A stretch of DNA of 64,000 nt. Origin: Balanoglossus misakiensis (taxonomy: Eukaryota; Hemichordata). A model generated the notes under the pieces. That model made no database searches. It worked only from the letters and a program-made list of their open reading frames with translations, and was not told the origin of the DNA. Made by a program: the position numbers and the translations under genes. Where the stretch lies: contig CM082597.2 in assembly GCA_040954595.2 (NCBI GenBank), forward strand, positions 7,688,001-7,752,000, read 5' to 3'. Position 1 is the first letter of the stretch. The number at the start of each line of letters is the position of its first letter. This document shows positions 1 to 10,710 of this stretch, piece after piece.

Positions 1-204
1 TATTGTGGATAAAATGTATTACCAGTTAAAACTCAGATTGAAATGGCACATATCTTCTTTTAATCAACTTTACACAGAAACCCAGTGATATGTATAACAA
101 TACTCGCTCATATTTTCATCGTGGGGCGGAACTCGAGTAATGGCCAAATTGTGAGTGGAGTTTTAACATCAGTTTGATTTATCACAGAACATTTTCATTT
201 TCAG

Positions 205-1975
205 TGAAAAATGCATCAGAGGATCTCGGCATATGGCTTGGTAATTATCAGACACCTATAAATGAAAGCATCGTCAGGGGAGTATACGTGGAAAGTGAAG
301 GAGTCACTCACTATGCATTGACAGTAACGGTAAACCTCACACATTATATGAACCTAACCAACTTTTGCATGTTAGCAACTCTAAAGTACCATCAAACCAA
401 CCATCTTGGTGTGATGGTCAGCCGGGGGAGGGGGTAAAGCCCTATGTAAATGCACACAAATCATAACCATGGGGATTTATTTCTCAGCATGCAATATTTT
501 ACATATGTAACATGCAATCACCATCCTCTCTGTCATCATGATCCGAGGTCTGATGCCCAATGACACAACATGTGAATGGAACTCGCACATCTCAAAACAC
601 AGGCAAGGTTTACCTCAAAAGAATAATTTGTACCAGTTGTGGAGTTCATTTTGCATTGGTTTCTCATCGTTGTAGGCGCTATCGAGATACTCTGCATTTC
701 AAATCATCCTGGAAGCATCAGCGCCTGTCTTCGAGACTGCTACAGCATACGTGTCACTGGAAAGACTTGACGCCGTCGGTGACTACAATGGTTCCCATTA
801 TGTTACTGAGTTGGTATTTGCAGGGTGTACAGCATCCATATTTCTACCAGAAGCAAACATCACCAGGACGGGCTTGTATTACATAGCCTTTGACCTTACC
901 AGTGGTAAGATTGTGGAATATTTTCATGATTAATACAACTATTGCACAATGATCGTTGATTAAAACACATAGTTGTGTTTTCTTTTCTTTTTTGCTGTTT
1001 ATGCTTCTTTTTAATTTCAAAAACGAATATGCATATGTAGAAAGTTATGCTACGATCTTGCGGTTTTAATATAGAGTTCCCAATTTTCTAATTTTACTAT
1101 CGAGCTTCGATTGGTCCATCTAAATATGTTTACTGATGTTTATCTAAATATGCTACTGATCGTAATACATTTACTTCTTGTCGATGCCCAATTGTGACTG
1201 TATGTTGCAATTTGATCAAGTGATATATTAAACGGGCGCTCAACCCGTTTAATCGGCCTCCATACAAAGGTGTACACAAAACACGTGGTATGAGTTCTGT
1301 ATTTCATTTGCCTTTAGCAGTATAATACAAAAGTTTATGAATTTCATTTTCTGGGTGCACACTACCTTACAGACACTCCAGTTGGTTTTATATGGAATAT
1401 GTTGATGTAACCGAAGTTCTGTGTATATTTTTTCCCTACAGCCCATGGGGTTGACATCACTGTTCTCACTACTCAACACAGATGTAGCTACTTTGATGAG
1501 ACTAACTGGCAGAATGATGGTTGTAAGGTATACAAATTAATTTCTTCTAAATTTTGCAAAAGTTGAAATGCTCCATGTACTTGCGATTGATGAAATTTAA
1601 GACAAGTGGCAATCAGTGTGATTTCAGTGGGTACTGTGGATAAATATGCAACAAAAACTTAAAATGCAGAACAAGGTACTGCATCTTACAATTAATACTG
1701 ACACATGGAAAATACCGTAAACGTACAAAATGTACTGATTCACGTGAGGGCGCTTTTCCTTGTTTAAATTAACGCTGGGATGTGAACCAGGTGTTTGATC
1801 TTGTTTCACTTGCAAAGAAACGCCCAATGCTTTGTCATCACGTTTTTTTCTGCTTGATATCTTGCAGGTGTCACCAAAATCCGACTTCAATTCTACCCTG
1901 TGTCTGTGTAATCACCTGACTGTTTTCAGTGCAATGGTGGGAGTTGTTGAATCTGATGGACGATTCCACGTTTAG
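205..1975 (+). CDS. Polycystin/adhesion-type GAIN-GPS protein, copy 1 (5' end outside window)
   Basis: Four coding exons can be joined in phase: 205-329, 676-904, 1442-1527 and 1868-1975, ending in TAG at 1973-1975. All have clean acceptors and GT donors. Exons 1-2 are beta-rich with many N-glycosylation sequons (for example NGSH, NITR). Exons 3-4 form a GPS motif: RCSYFDETNWQNDGC, then CLCNHLTVFSAM, where autoproteolysis in this family occurs between L and T. The frame stops 17 codons after the cleavage site, with no transmembrane helix. The second copy at 4072-9915 has the same last four exons with nearly identical protein, so this is a tandem duplicate whose lectin part lies left of base 1. 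The family (PKD1-like versus adhesion GPCR-like) is inferred from the GPS and the lectin domains of copy 2. Confidence 0.8.
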
Positions 1976-2494
1976 CACAGGGGCCTCCGTTTGGTCTACA
2001 GAAGTTATAAAATAAGCTTTTGGGACGAGTTCTAAACAAATGTTTACCATTCAAAATGTTATCTGTTTTTAGACTTTATGAAGCAAGAAGTGTTCATTTA
2101 GCTTTTTTGGAAATCGAGTTTTGTTGACAATGCATTAAATGTGAAAGGCATAGATGTACGTTTAGCTAGAGGTGCCAACAAACTAGTCTGAAAGAGCAGC
2201 GTTTTGATGAGAGTTAGATGTGTCGTTAAAATCAATTTGTATTGCGTGCGCCTATGATTGATTTTGTTCATATAGTACGATGATATCTATACATTTCTTT
2301 GTAATCTGCCAGGATTGGATATATACATGTATACATGGATCAATATTTCTGTTTTGTAATAACCAGTACTGTCACTTGCCCTTGTAATAACCCGTAATTG
2401 TACTTGTCATTAATTGATGGAGTTCTAGTTTTCTGTAATTGAAAGAGTTTGTATATGTGTTTGACTTGTAATGCTCTGGTTTATACTGGTTGCC

Positions 2495-2500
2495 ATTAAA
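2495..2500 (+). promoter_or_regulatory. Candidate poly(A) signal ATTAAA, copy 1
   Basis: ATTAAA lies 520 bp after the stop and is conserved in position with the ATTAAA that follows the stop of copy 2. A second ATTAAA is at 3051-3056 in the repeated unit. Confidence 0.5.
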
Positions 2501-3050
2501 ACATACTCTTATTGTGCATTGTGTATATGCGGTGCCTTTTTTCAACGAATCAAATGAGAGTTAAGGAACTGTTCAGGTTTTTTTTACTGCTGGGGGCGGC
2601 AAGGTTGTGTCATCGGTTTTCAAAATCAGGCCGACCCCCCCCCCCCCCATTCACCCAGGACCAAAAAATGATGACCCCATCCCCCTTTGATAGGCCCAAA
2701 AATATGATGACCCCCCCCCCCCACACACACACACGAAAACATTCACCGTCATGATCATATGTACACTGTATGCAATAAAGGGAAAGGGGCTCCTGACACC
2801 GCAATTATAAATTTCTTAAAGATCAATGCAACCGTTGTAATTTTTTTCAATTTAAGACAATGAGGATCTTTGGTTTTATGTACAATCCTGACAAGTTCTG
2901 AACTGATAATGTACCATTGACAAAATAAGCTGTCACTTGCCATCGTAATAACCCATAATTTCACTTGTCATCATGGTGGAGTTATATTCTGTAACTTTAA
3001 AACAAATTGTATGTGTTGGCCTTGGATTACTCTAGATTATTCTGGTTGAT

Positions 3051-3056
3051 ATTAAA
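3051..3056 (+). promoter_or_regulatory. Second candidate poly(A) signal ATTAAA, copy 1
   Basis: It lies in the second copy of the roughly 180-bp 3' unit, in the same context (TCTGGTTGATATTAAAGC) as the signals after copy 2. Confidence 0.4.
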
Positions 3057-3779
3057 GCATACACTTAAAGCGCAGAAGGTATGTATGGCGCATTTCCCCC
3101 ATCGAATCAAATTACGCTTCATTTGATTATACTCTGATGGATTGGAGGGAGGGAGCGACTCCCTATAGGGAGGGATGGAGGGAGGGAGGGAGGGAAGGAA
3201 GGAGGGAGGGAGTTGTTTTTGTTGTTGTTGTCGATGTTGTAAAAAAATAGCTTTTTCTCGATGGGGTTCTTTACAAAACTTTTGAAAAGTTTGCATACTA
3301 TACATATGGCAGACAATCGATTTTTTGGAATGTGGATATTTGAGGAATAAACTATGCCGTATTTGGGTAGATTTTGCAGATACTTTCTCACTATATGTGC
3401 CGTTTTGAATTCCTGGACATATTTATCTTCACCGACATCTCCCGCAGCGGAAGTTAGTCATCATCTGAATAATGCAAATGTGAAATGTAGATGACATGAG
3501 AGGCGATAAAATCTTACAATTGGATTTCTAGAATTGCGAATTTTGAATAAGAAATGTCGGCATAAATAAATTAAAGCCACTCTTTCAGATTCTACCTCAG
3601 AACCCTAACCGATGGGTTAGCCCCTGGGAATCCGTATTGTAGCATTGTTTTTGACGTGGACAATGCACTAAAGACAAGTTATTAAATATATATCACATGT
3701 ACACTCAAAGGAAATGTATACGTGCGGGACAATTTGCCGAATTTTCATTGATTGGGGTCAGATGCAAAATTTGTCACCC

Positions 3780-3863
3780 ATGGATTGCCTGAGAAGACGT
3801 AAACTGTTACAATGTTGTCGTGAAATCCCTTTGACGTTAACGATCATCGTGTGTGTACATGCT
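3780..3863 (+). pseudogene. Duplicated first exon (remnant or alternative start)
   Basis: An ATG at 3780 opens a stretch reading MDCLRRRKLLQCCREIPLTL. It is clearly homologous to the true first exon at 4072 (MTCLRSCKTLQDCREIPLTL), 292 bp downstream. After the shared part the sequence diverges: the hydrophobic core is shortened and no donor matches the one at 4184. It is most simply a decayed tandem copy of exon 1. An alternative first exon is possible but no good donor supports it. Confidence 0.55.
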
Positions 3864-4071
3864 CAAAGACTCTCTCCTTGTTATCTTGAGAAAGGTGTAG
3901 GGGCGGGGCAATTGACGCAGCAACGTTCAAGTTCCAAACAACCCGAAGGCATAGCGTCTCCATGGTGCCTCGCTCTCTCTACCAATAGTTACAATTCTTT
4001 GCAAAACACGCATAACTTATCAAGCTTTTATTATATAGGTTGATCGCAGATTAGCCGCACAACTCGCAACC

Positions 4072-7000
4072 ATGACTTGCCTGAGAAGCTGTAAAACGTT
4101 ACAAGATTGTCGTGAAATACCTTTGACGTTGACTCTCATCGCTACATTCGTCATGATGTCGGTGACATTACTGCAGCAAGCAGGTAAGACATTTTAATAC
4201 CTCAAAACAGGAGCACATACATCTTATTATTTTGTGATTGTTTAAACTGACTCTCATAAGAATAACGATTTTAATTCCAGGTTGCGTCACCTACCACGTT
4301 TTCGGGCCGATGGATCACCCTTCTGCCTACAGTTTTTGTGAGCGATTAGGTCTTCGTCTTGTTCAAGATGACAGCGAAGAAAAACACGCAGCTATAGTAA
4401 ACAGTTTAAAAGAACGAGGCATGCTAAAGTATTTACACTGGATAGATGCTCGACTGATTGACAACGGAAGCGTAGTCACAAGAGACGGGGACATTTTGAC
4501 TCACAAGCCCAGGAGTACAGATTTTTCAGAAAATGATGGAGAGTGTCTCGCAATGGCGTGAGTTAAGCGTTTTGAAACTATATTCAAATATGAAGAAATG
4601 TGTGTTTTTGTGATAATTATAATACTGCTAAACTTGAAGCAATCATTCTGTGTCATGCGCAGAAGCTCAGAATGGAAAATATGTAGGGACAGAGTTGATT
4701 GACAATTTAAAGAAATGCAGTTGTTACAATGGACAATATCTTCACAATTTTATCTCTTTTATAATTGCGTACACATGTCTCCTTTTGTGGAAAAATTCAA
4801 TTCGGAAACTGTGAGATATGTCCATTTTACCGTTGAACAAAAACCTTTCTCTGCAAAATGTGGTACAACAATCTTAACTGATTTATTTATGTTTCTGCGA
4901 ATTTTACATCTTGAAGACTGAATTCTTCATTGTCTTTGGATCTGAGTCAAAAGTTTAGGAGAAATGCAGAAAACGTTTTGCAGTATATATTATGAAAGGT
5001 GTACCGTTTGACTGGCGTTAATGTGCGACGGTAAAATATACTTACTTGAAGTTTTCATTCCCAGATTTGGCGAATGGAAAAATAAAGATTGTGGTAACAG
5101 CCTTGATGTGTCAGCTTTATGTGAACATGCGAGTAAGTTATATTTTACTTAATTCTTTGCCACTTGGTGTACCTTATGACTGATCTACCCGGTTTGTTCA
5201 GGTCGAAAGAAATATTGTTGTTTTTTATGTATTTATAACAGTTTGCATCTTAATTAGGTGACACAATCACCTCATTTAATTGTCAAAACATGCATTTGGT
5301 TTATTTTCAGAATACTTGATAATTATCGGTGTATTTCGCCGTTTTCCTTGAATACAAACGAAAAATAAAGGCTTAATTAGAAACCCCAAATCAAAATAGA
5401 CATTAATTTTATTTTAAAGGAAACAAATTGTTTTTTATCTCTTGTATAGCTTCTTTCGACTTAACTAACACACTCAAGAAAAGCATGGTGGATGCATACC
5501 AGCTATGTGAGAAGTTTTGATTACGTCTTCTAACCGACACAACTGAATGGAAATATGACCAGTACTGTGGATACATTACAACGTGGAGAAACGCATGGAT
5601 TGATGCCAACATCACGTCAGATGGCAATGTCAAGACAGCTAGTGGTTTAATATTGGAACACACGCCTTTTGCGCCCGGCCAGACTTTTGAAGTCGGATTG
5701 TGTATTTATGTACTGTGAGTCGCTCTTTGTTCACACTATTTTGCGCGTTGCTAGAACAGTATATGTTTTTTTTCCATTTCTTTCATGTCTTTAACTAGCT
5801 CTCACAGGCGTTGGAACTTGCGAGATTAAATAATGATTGGAGAACTAATGGCAGTTAAATGTGTGTATGCTTGTTGCAACACGTGTTTCTTATCTTAAAG
5901 GTTACAATCAGTATTTTGCACTGTTTCTGGTATTTTATCAACTTAATCTGCCATATCGTCAGAATTACAAAGCACAATTTGAGCATGATACTTTACAGCT
6001 AACGCTGATTGCATTACAATTTTAACATGTGCCCTACAACATGAAAGACAGTGGATGTAAGAAAGTAATCGGAACCCTGCGCATGTCAAGATTGAGTTGG
6101 TATATTGAACGATTTTTGGAAAACTAAGCCAGGGTATGCTTCATGGTTAATAATTTTATTCAAATAACGCAAAATGTGGCGTTTTGACCAACCCGCATTC
6201 TGTATAGAGACCACTATTGACACTGTACAGCAATCATTGTACAAGTCTTAAACAATGCTTTGTTAAACAGATGTGCCATTGATGCTAAACTTACTTGGTA
6301 CACTGTAGACTGCAATGAACGTCAAAGGGTTGTTTGTGAGGATAAAAGTAAGTATTTGAGACATTTTATCTCGCGATTACTTTTGTATGAGATTATTTTT
6401 ACCGATTTCATTAGTATACACAGATAAAGGAATGCATGACGTTAAAATTATATATGACTGTCTTGACATGAAAGGAGGTTGTTGACAACGGAGCAAAGAT
6501 GTCCCCTGAAAATGTTAGACTGTCTTGACATGAAAGGAGGTTGTTGACAACGGAGCAAAGATGTCCCCTGAAAATGTTATATATTCATGTACTATTTTTA
6601 AGTCACGAATGCCTTCTCAATTTTAGAAATACAACACATAATATTTTGGCACCTCTCACATCATCTGTCTTTTTCATTTGCAACATTCAGATGATGACTT
6701 ACTTCTGCTGCGGGAGAGCTTGGTCAAGATAAGTGACGATGAATTCAGAACAGCAGATGTGGTAAGAAAGGTTCCAATCATTTGAGACTGACGCAATGCA
6801 CTGTATTGTATAAAGCCCCAAGTTAGCGAAATCCACTGAAGAGATAGAACATTTTTTGACAACTAATGCTACATTCTAAAATAATTTCACATAATGCAAT
6901 AAACCACATACTATGTAATTGTCTTTACACGTTTATTAAAGGTCCTTATGGGATATGACTATTTTGTGACAACTAAAGCTATATACTAAATGATTCCATA

Positions 7001-9915
7001 TAAAGCTATAAAGCCACGTACTAAATAATTGTCTATTCTTTTTCCAGGGTATTAGTGTAATTGACAAGATAGACGCTTTAACCTCTGACCTTTCAACGAA
7101 AAGTGTTATATTTAAAGGAAGAATTCTATTTGCAAAAGGTATTGTGATACTTATTGTTTTAATCAAGACGATTCTGTGACATCGGTATCCATCACATTCA
7201 ATATCATCCAATGATGTGAAAACGATATTGGTATCAGACGCAGAAAAAACAGCACCTTACAATTATAAAGCTTACCGAAAATGCATCAACTATAGTTCGT
7301 TTGTTTCCACAAATCATGCAAATTATTGGTGACCGTCATATATCTTATATGTATATTAGAGAATCATCGAGCATTGGACGTGTTCAACTGATGAATGACA
7401 CACTGAATTAGAAGTCGAGAAAGACAGTCAGACAGAGTGAGATAGTTTTAAATGCCAATGTTTACATATTTCAGAAACACTGAATGTTATGCAAAAGGTG
7501 ATAGACAGAATGCAATCCCTATTTGACGCCAATCCGAGCGAGAAGCTGAATCCTGGGCAGGCAAATCACCTGACAAAGATAACAACGAAAGTATTCGACC
7601 AGTTATCAATGTTTATACTGAACAAGACTCCATGTGGAGATGGACCACTCATCGTGAAAACATCATCTCTTGTGCTGCATTTGGAAAAGAACCTTGCGCA
7701 GGAATTGTGCAACGTCACCATAATGATTGGAGATGGAAGTGGATTCAATATTCCACCAGCAGACAGTATGTTCCCAAAATTGTCGCGGGACACAGTCTTG
7801 AACAGTATGGTCCGTATACATCTTTGATAATATTAAGAAAAATATAACGTCTGTTTATATAAAACATTACTCTATTCTTGTACATGGATATTTGAATAAC
7901 CATTTGCCGCTAGTTAACGTAAATGTGACGTCCTGGGCAGCTGTCGCGTTTATATGGGATGAACTTTAGGCTGATATCTGTGTCAATGCAACCGTTGTAA
8001 TTTTTTTACAATTTAGGACCATAAACATTTCTAATGGCGATGTTTGGTTTTATGTACAATTCTGCTGTTATCATAATGCGTTCTGGTGCTCGAGGAATAA
8101 TTAAAGTATTTTTTTTTTACAATTAGATTTTCCGTTTCGGTGGGAACCCCCACGGATTGGCAAATAGGACACATGGCTTCACTACCGATATACTGACCCT
8201 GGAATTCAGAGATGAAGATGGAAATGAGATTAAGGGTTGGTGTTCATTAAGGCCATCAGTGGTATCCTAACATTCGCATTGAACTCTCAATATTTTACCA
8301 GTTAACGTCGCACCATTTAAACCGGAAATGGCGAATTCCTTTAACTAGAAACCCGGCGACATACTTGTATAAACATACCATCTTGGAGGGCAGAAGTCGA
8401 TTAATGACCAATTTGTGAATTTAGTTTTGGCATTGTTTTAAAATTATCATGAAACATGTACTTTTTCAGTGAAAAATGCTTCCAAGGATCTCGGCGTATG
8501 GCTTGGTAATTATCAGACACCTATAAATGAAAGCATCGTCAGGGGAGTATACGTGGAAAGGGAAGGAGTCACTCACTATGCATTGACAGTAACGGTAATG
8601 TTTACATAATATATGAAATTCACTGATCATTGCATCTTTTCTGATCTAGTCTTTCACATAACCATTTGATCAACGGCGCAAAACTCAAACGTGAGTATAA
8701 ATGACATTTGTGATATTTCAAACACTGTGTTATCTTTTACCTCACAAATTTCATTGTGTGAAATTTATCTTGCGTCAATATATCATTATTTTCGTTGCAG
8801 GCGCTATCGGCCTACTCTGCATTTCAAATAATCCTGGAAGCATCAGCGCCTGTCTTCGAGACTACTACAGCATACATGTCACTGGAAAGACTTGACGCCG
8901 TCGGTGTCTACAATGGTTCCCATTATGTAACTGAGGTGGTATTTGCAGGGTGTACAGCATCCATATTTCTATCAGAAGCAAACATCACCAGGACGGGCTT
9001 GTATTACATAGCCTTTTACCTTACCAGTGGTATGTCGTGTTTTTGTTTTTGTTTTGCTGTTTATATCACTGTCAAATTAATCAAACAACATGTATATAGT
9101 AAGTTATGCCACAATCTTGCGATTTCATTAAAGCACAAAGAGCTGCCACCTTTTGCATTTTTTTCGTGATTTTTGAATTAAAAATAATACAAAATTTTGC
9201 CTTGTGTCTAAAGTTCTCCGGAAACTGTATTTATCAACTTGTTGTCATAACAATCACTAATTTACTTTTTCTCTGTTGGATTACGCACATATTGGCGGTC
9301 ATTTTGACATTAAAATATTAGAAAATGTGGCCTTATTTCGAAGTATTCCATTGTGATTCCTGTTTCACAACTTCAAAAGATACTCCATTTGATTATATAT
9401 GACATACGTGGAAGAAACCGAAGTCAGTTCTGTTATTCTTTTTTTCTCTACAGCCCATGGGGTTGACATCAAGGTTCTCACTACTCAACACAGATGTAGC
9501 TACTTTGATGAGAATAATTGGCAGAATGATGGTTGTAAGGTATACCAATTATTTTCTTCTAAATTTTGGCCAAAATGAAATGCTCCATGTAGTTCCAAGT
9601 AATGAAACTAAAGACAAGTAGCAATCAGTGCATATTACGATTAATGTTAACTTGTGGAAAACATTAAAAATGTACTGATTCACGTGACGGCGCTTTATCT
9701 ATTAAAAGTAACGCTGGGACGTGAACCAGGTGTTTAATCTTGTTCCACTTGCAAAGAAACGCCCACTGCTGTGTCAATATGTATTTTTGTCTGCTCGATT
9801 TTTGCAGGTATCACCAAAATCCGACTTCAATTCTACCCTGTGTCTGTGTAATCACCTGACTGTTTTCAGTGCAATGGTGGGAGTTGTAGAATCTGACGGA
9901 CGATGCCACGTTTAG
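4072..9915 (+). CDS. CTLD-CTLD-GAIN/GPS protein, copy 2, 13 exons, in-frame TGA in exon 4
   Basis: Exons joined in phase: 4072-4183, 4281-4557, 5065-5132, 5450-5714, 6271-6347, 6691-6761, 7048-7138, 7475-7809, 8127-8235, 8470-8594, 8801-9029, 9454-9540, 9808-9915 (TAG at 9913). Exon 1 gives a basic, Cys-containing start and a hydrophobic stretch (signal peptide or anchor). Exons 2-3 and 4-5 are two C-type-lectin-like domains. Exons 6-11 form a helical then beta-rich region placed like a GAIN domain, and exons 12-13 carry the GPS (CLCNHLTVF). The product would be an extracellular protein with a GPS but no membrane segment after it, unlike polycystins and adhesion GPCRs. Donor 7810 (GTCCGT) is weak but is the only one keeping phase. 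TGA at 5518-5520 interrupts exon 4, so the gene may be a recent pseudogene, a polymorphic null allele or carry a base error. Confidence 0.78.
4281..5132 (+). CDS. Exons 2-3 of copy 2: first C-type-lectin-like domain
   Basis: Exon 4281-4557 joins exon 5065-5132 in phase 2. The protein has the CTLD layout: Cys before a helix (SFCERLGLRLV), the WIDARL strand, a later Cys (GECLAMA) and a C-terminal pair (DCGNSL to ALCEHA). No EPN, QPD or WND triplet is visible, so calcium-dependent sugar binding is unlikely. The acceptor at 4280 follows TTTTAATTCCAG. Confidence 0.75.
5450..6347 (+). pseudogene. Exons 4-5 of copy 2: second C-type-lectin-like domain with a nonsense codon
   Basis: Exons 5450-5714 and 6271-6347 join in phase 2 and match the first lectin domain (AYQLCEKF, WIDANI, GLCIYVL, then TVDCNERQRVVCED). 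TGA at 5518-5520 sits exactly where the first domain has Gly (CERLGLRL versus CEKF-stop-LRLL). A single G-to-T change of a GGA codon explains it. The rest of the frame, splice sites and Cys pattern are intact, which argues for a young or erroneous lesion. Selenocysteine is not suggested, because the equivalent residue is Gly. Confidence 0.7.
6456..6579 (+). repeat. 62-bp exact tandem duplication in intron 5 of copy 2
   Basis: Two adjacent copies (6456-6517 and 6518-6579) begin GACTGTCTTGACATGAAAGG and look identical, so the duplication is recent. Confidence 0.85.
6691..8594 (+). CDS. Exons 6-10 of copy 2: GAIN-like region
   Basis: Exons 6691-6761, 7048-7138, 7475-7809, 8127-8235 and 8470-8594 join in phase. 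The first three are rich in helix-forming residues (RESLVKISDDEF, VIDRMQSLFDANPSE, HLTKITTKVFDQL), as in GAIN subdomain A. Later exons turn to beta-strand patterns (SGFNIPPADSMFP, DILTLEFRDEDG, THYALTVT) before the GPS. The fold is inferred from position and pattern and there is no single diagnostic motif. Exon 8470-8594 is nearly identical to 205-329 of copy 1. Confidence 0.6.
8801..9915 (+). CDS. Exons 11-13 of copy 2: end of GAIN-like region and GPS motif, then stop
   Basis: Exons 8801-9029, 9454-9540 and 9808-9915 encode NITRTGLYYIAF, then RCSYFDENNWQNDGC, then CLCNHLTVFSAMVGVVESDG and a TAG. The W and Cys spacing and the HLT tripeptide are the GPS signature, and self-cleavage in this family needs His, Leu and Thr/Ser, all present. 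The 17-residue piece after the cut would correspond to the tethered-agonist strand, yet nothing follows it. Copy 1 ends at the same codon. Confidence 0.82.
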
Positions 9916-10289
9916 CACAGGGGCGTCCGTTTGGTCTACAGAATTGACAAAATAAGGTTATGGAACGAGTTCTAAACTAATGATGTACCACTCAAAATGT
10001 GTTCGTGTGTTTTAGACTTTATGAAGCTAGAAGTGTTCATATTGCCGTTTTGGAAAGAGTTTTTAGGTGATAATGCATTAAGTGTAAAGCATAGATGTAC
10101 ATTTAGCTAGAGGTGCCAAACACCTGTCCGAAAGAGAAGCGTTTGGATGAGCATTTGTTAGGTTGCGTTCGTCTTTAATTGATTGTGTTTGTTCATATAG
10201 TTTGATGTAATTTATACATTTCTAATTGTAATCTGCCAGTATTGGATATCTACATGTTTACATGGGTCAATATTTCTGTTTGTAATAAC

Positions 10290-10710
10290 CAGTAATGTCA
10301 CAATAATCCGTAATTGTATTTGCCATTAATTGGTGGAGTTATAGTATTCTGTAACTTTACAAATTGTATGTGTTTGCCATGGATTGCTCTGGATTATTCT
10401 GGTTGACATTAAAGCGTATACACTTACTGTACACTTTGTATGTATTGTGCCTTCTCCCAGAATCAAATTACGTGTATACATTGATCAATATTTCTGTTTT
10501 GATAGTAATAACCAGTACTGTCACTTGCGATTGTAATAACCCGTAATTGTACTTGTCATTAATTGGTGGAGTTCTAGTTTTCTGTAATTGAAAGAGTTTT
10601 TATATGTGTTTGAGTTGTATTGCTCTTGATTATTCTGGTTGACATTAAAGCGTACACTCACTAATATGTATGTGTTGCCCTTTTTTCCCCCACGAATCAA
10701 ATTACATATA
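10290..10710 (+). repeat. Two copies of the roughly 180-bp 3'-end unit after copy 2
   Basis: Units at about 10290-10470 and 10517-10710 share CCGTAATTGTA, TGGTGGAGTT and GGTTGACATTAAAGCGTA. The same unit occurs twice after copy 1 (about 2369-2545 and 2930-3115), so the doubling predates or accompanied the gene duplication. Confidence 0.75.
10408..10413 (+). promoter_or_regulatory. Candidate poly(A) signal ATTAAA, copy 2
   Basis: ATTAAA lies about 490 bp after the stop, in the same context as 2495-2500 after copy 1. A second one at 10644-10649 lies in the next repeated unit. Confidence 0.5.

Larger units (their letters stand above)
1976..3779 (+). other. 3' flank of copy 1 and intergenic spacer
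   Basis: No coding exon is seen. The stretch holds two diverged copies of a roughly 180-bp unit (about 2369-2545 and 2930-3115), each containing an ATTAAA poly(A)-type signal. It also has C-runs and a CA-run near 2636-2735 and a GGGA-rich microsatellite at about 3140-3210. Confidence 0.6.

Noticed and set aside
5518-5520. Selenocysteine codon
   Set aside because: The aligned residue in the sister domain is Gly, and no SECIS-like element was seen in the 3' flank.
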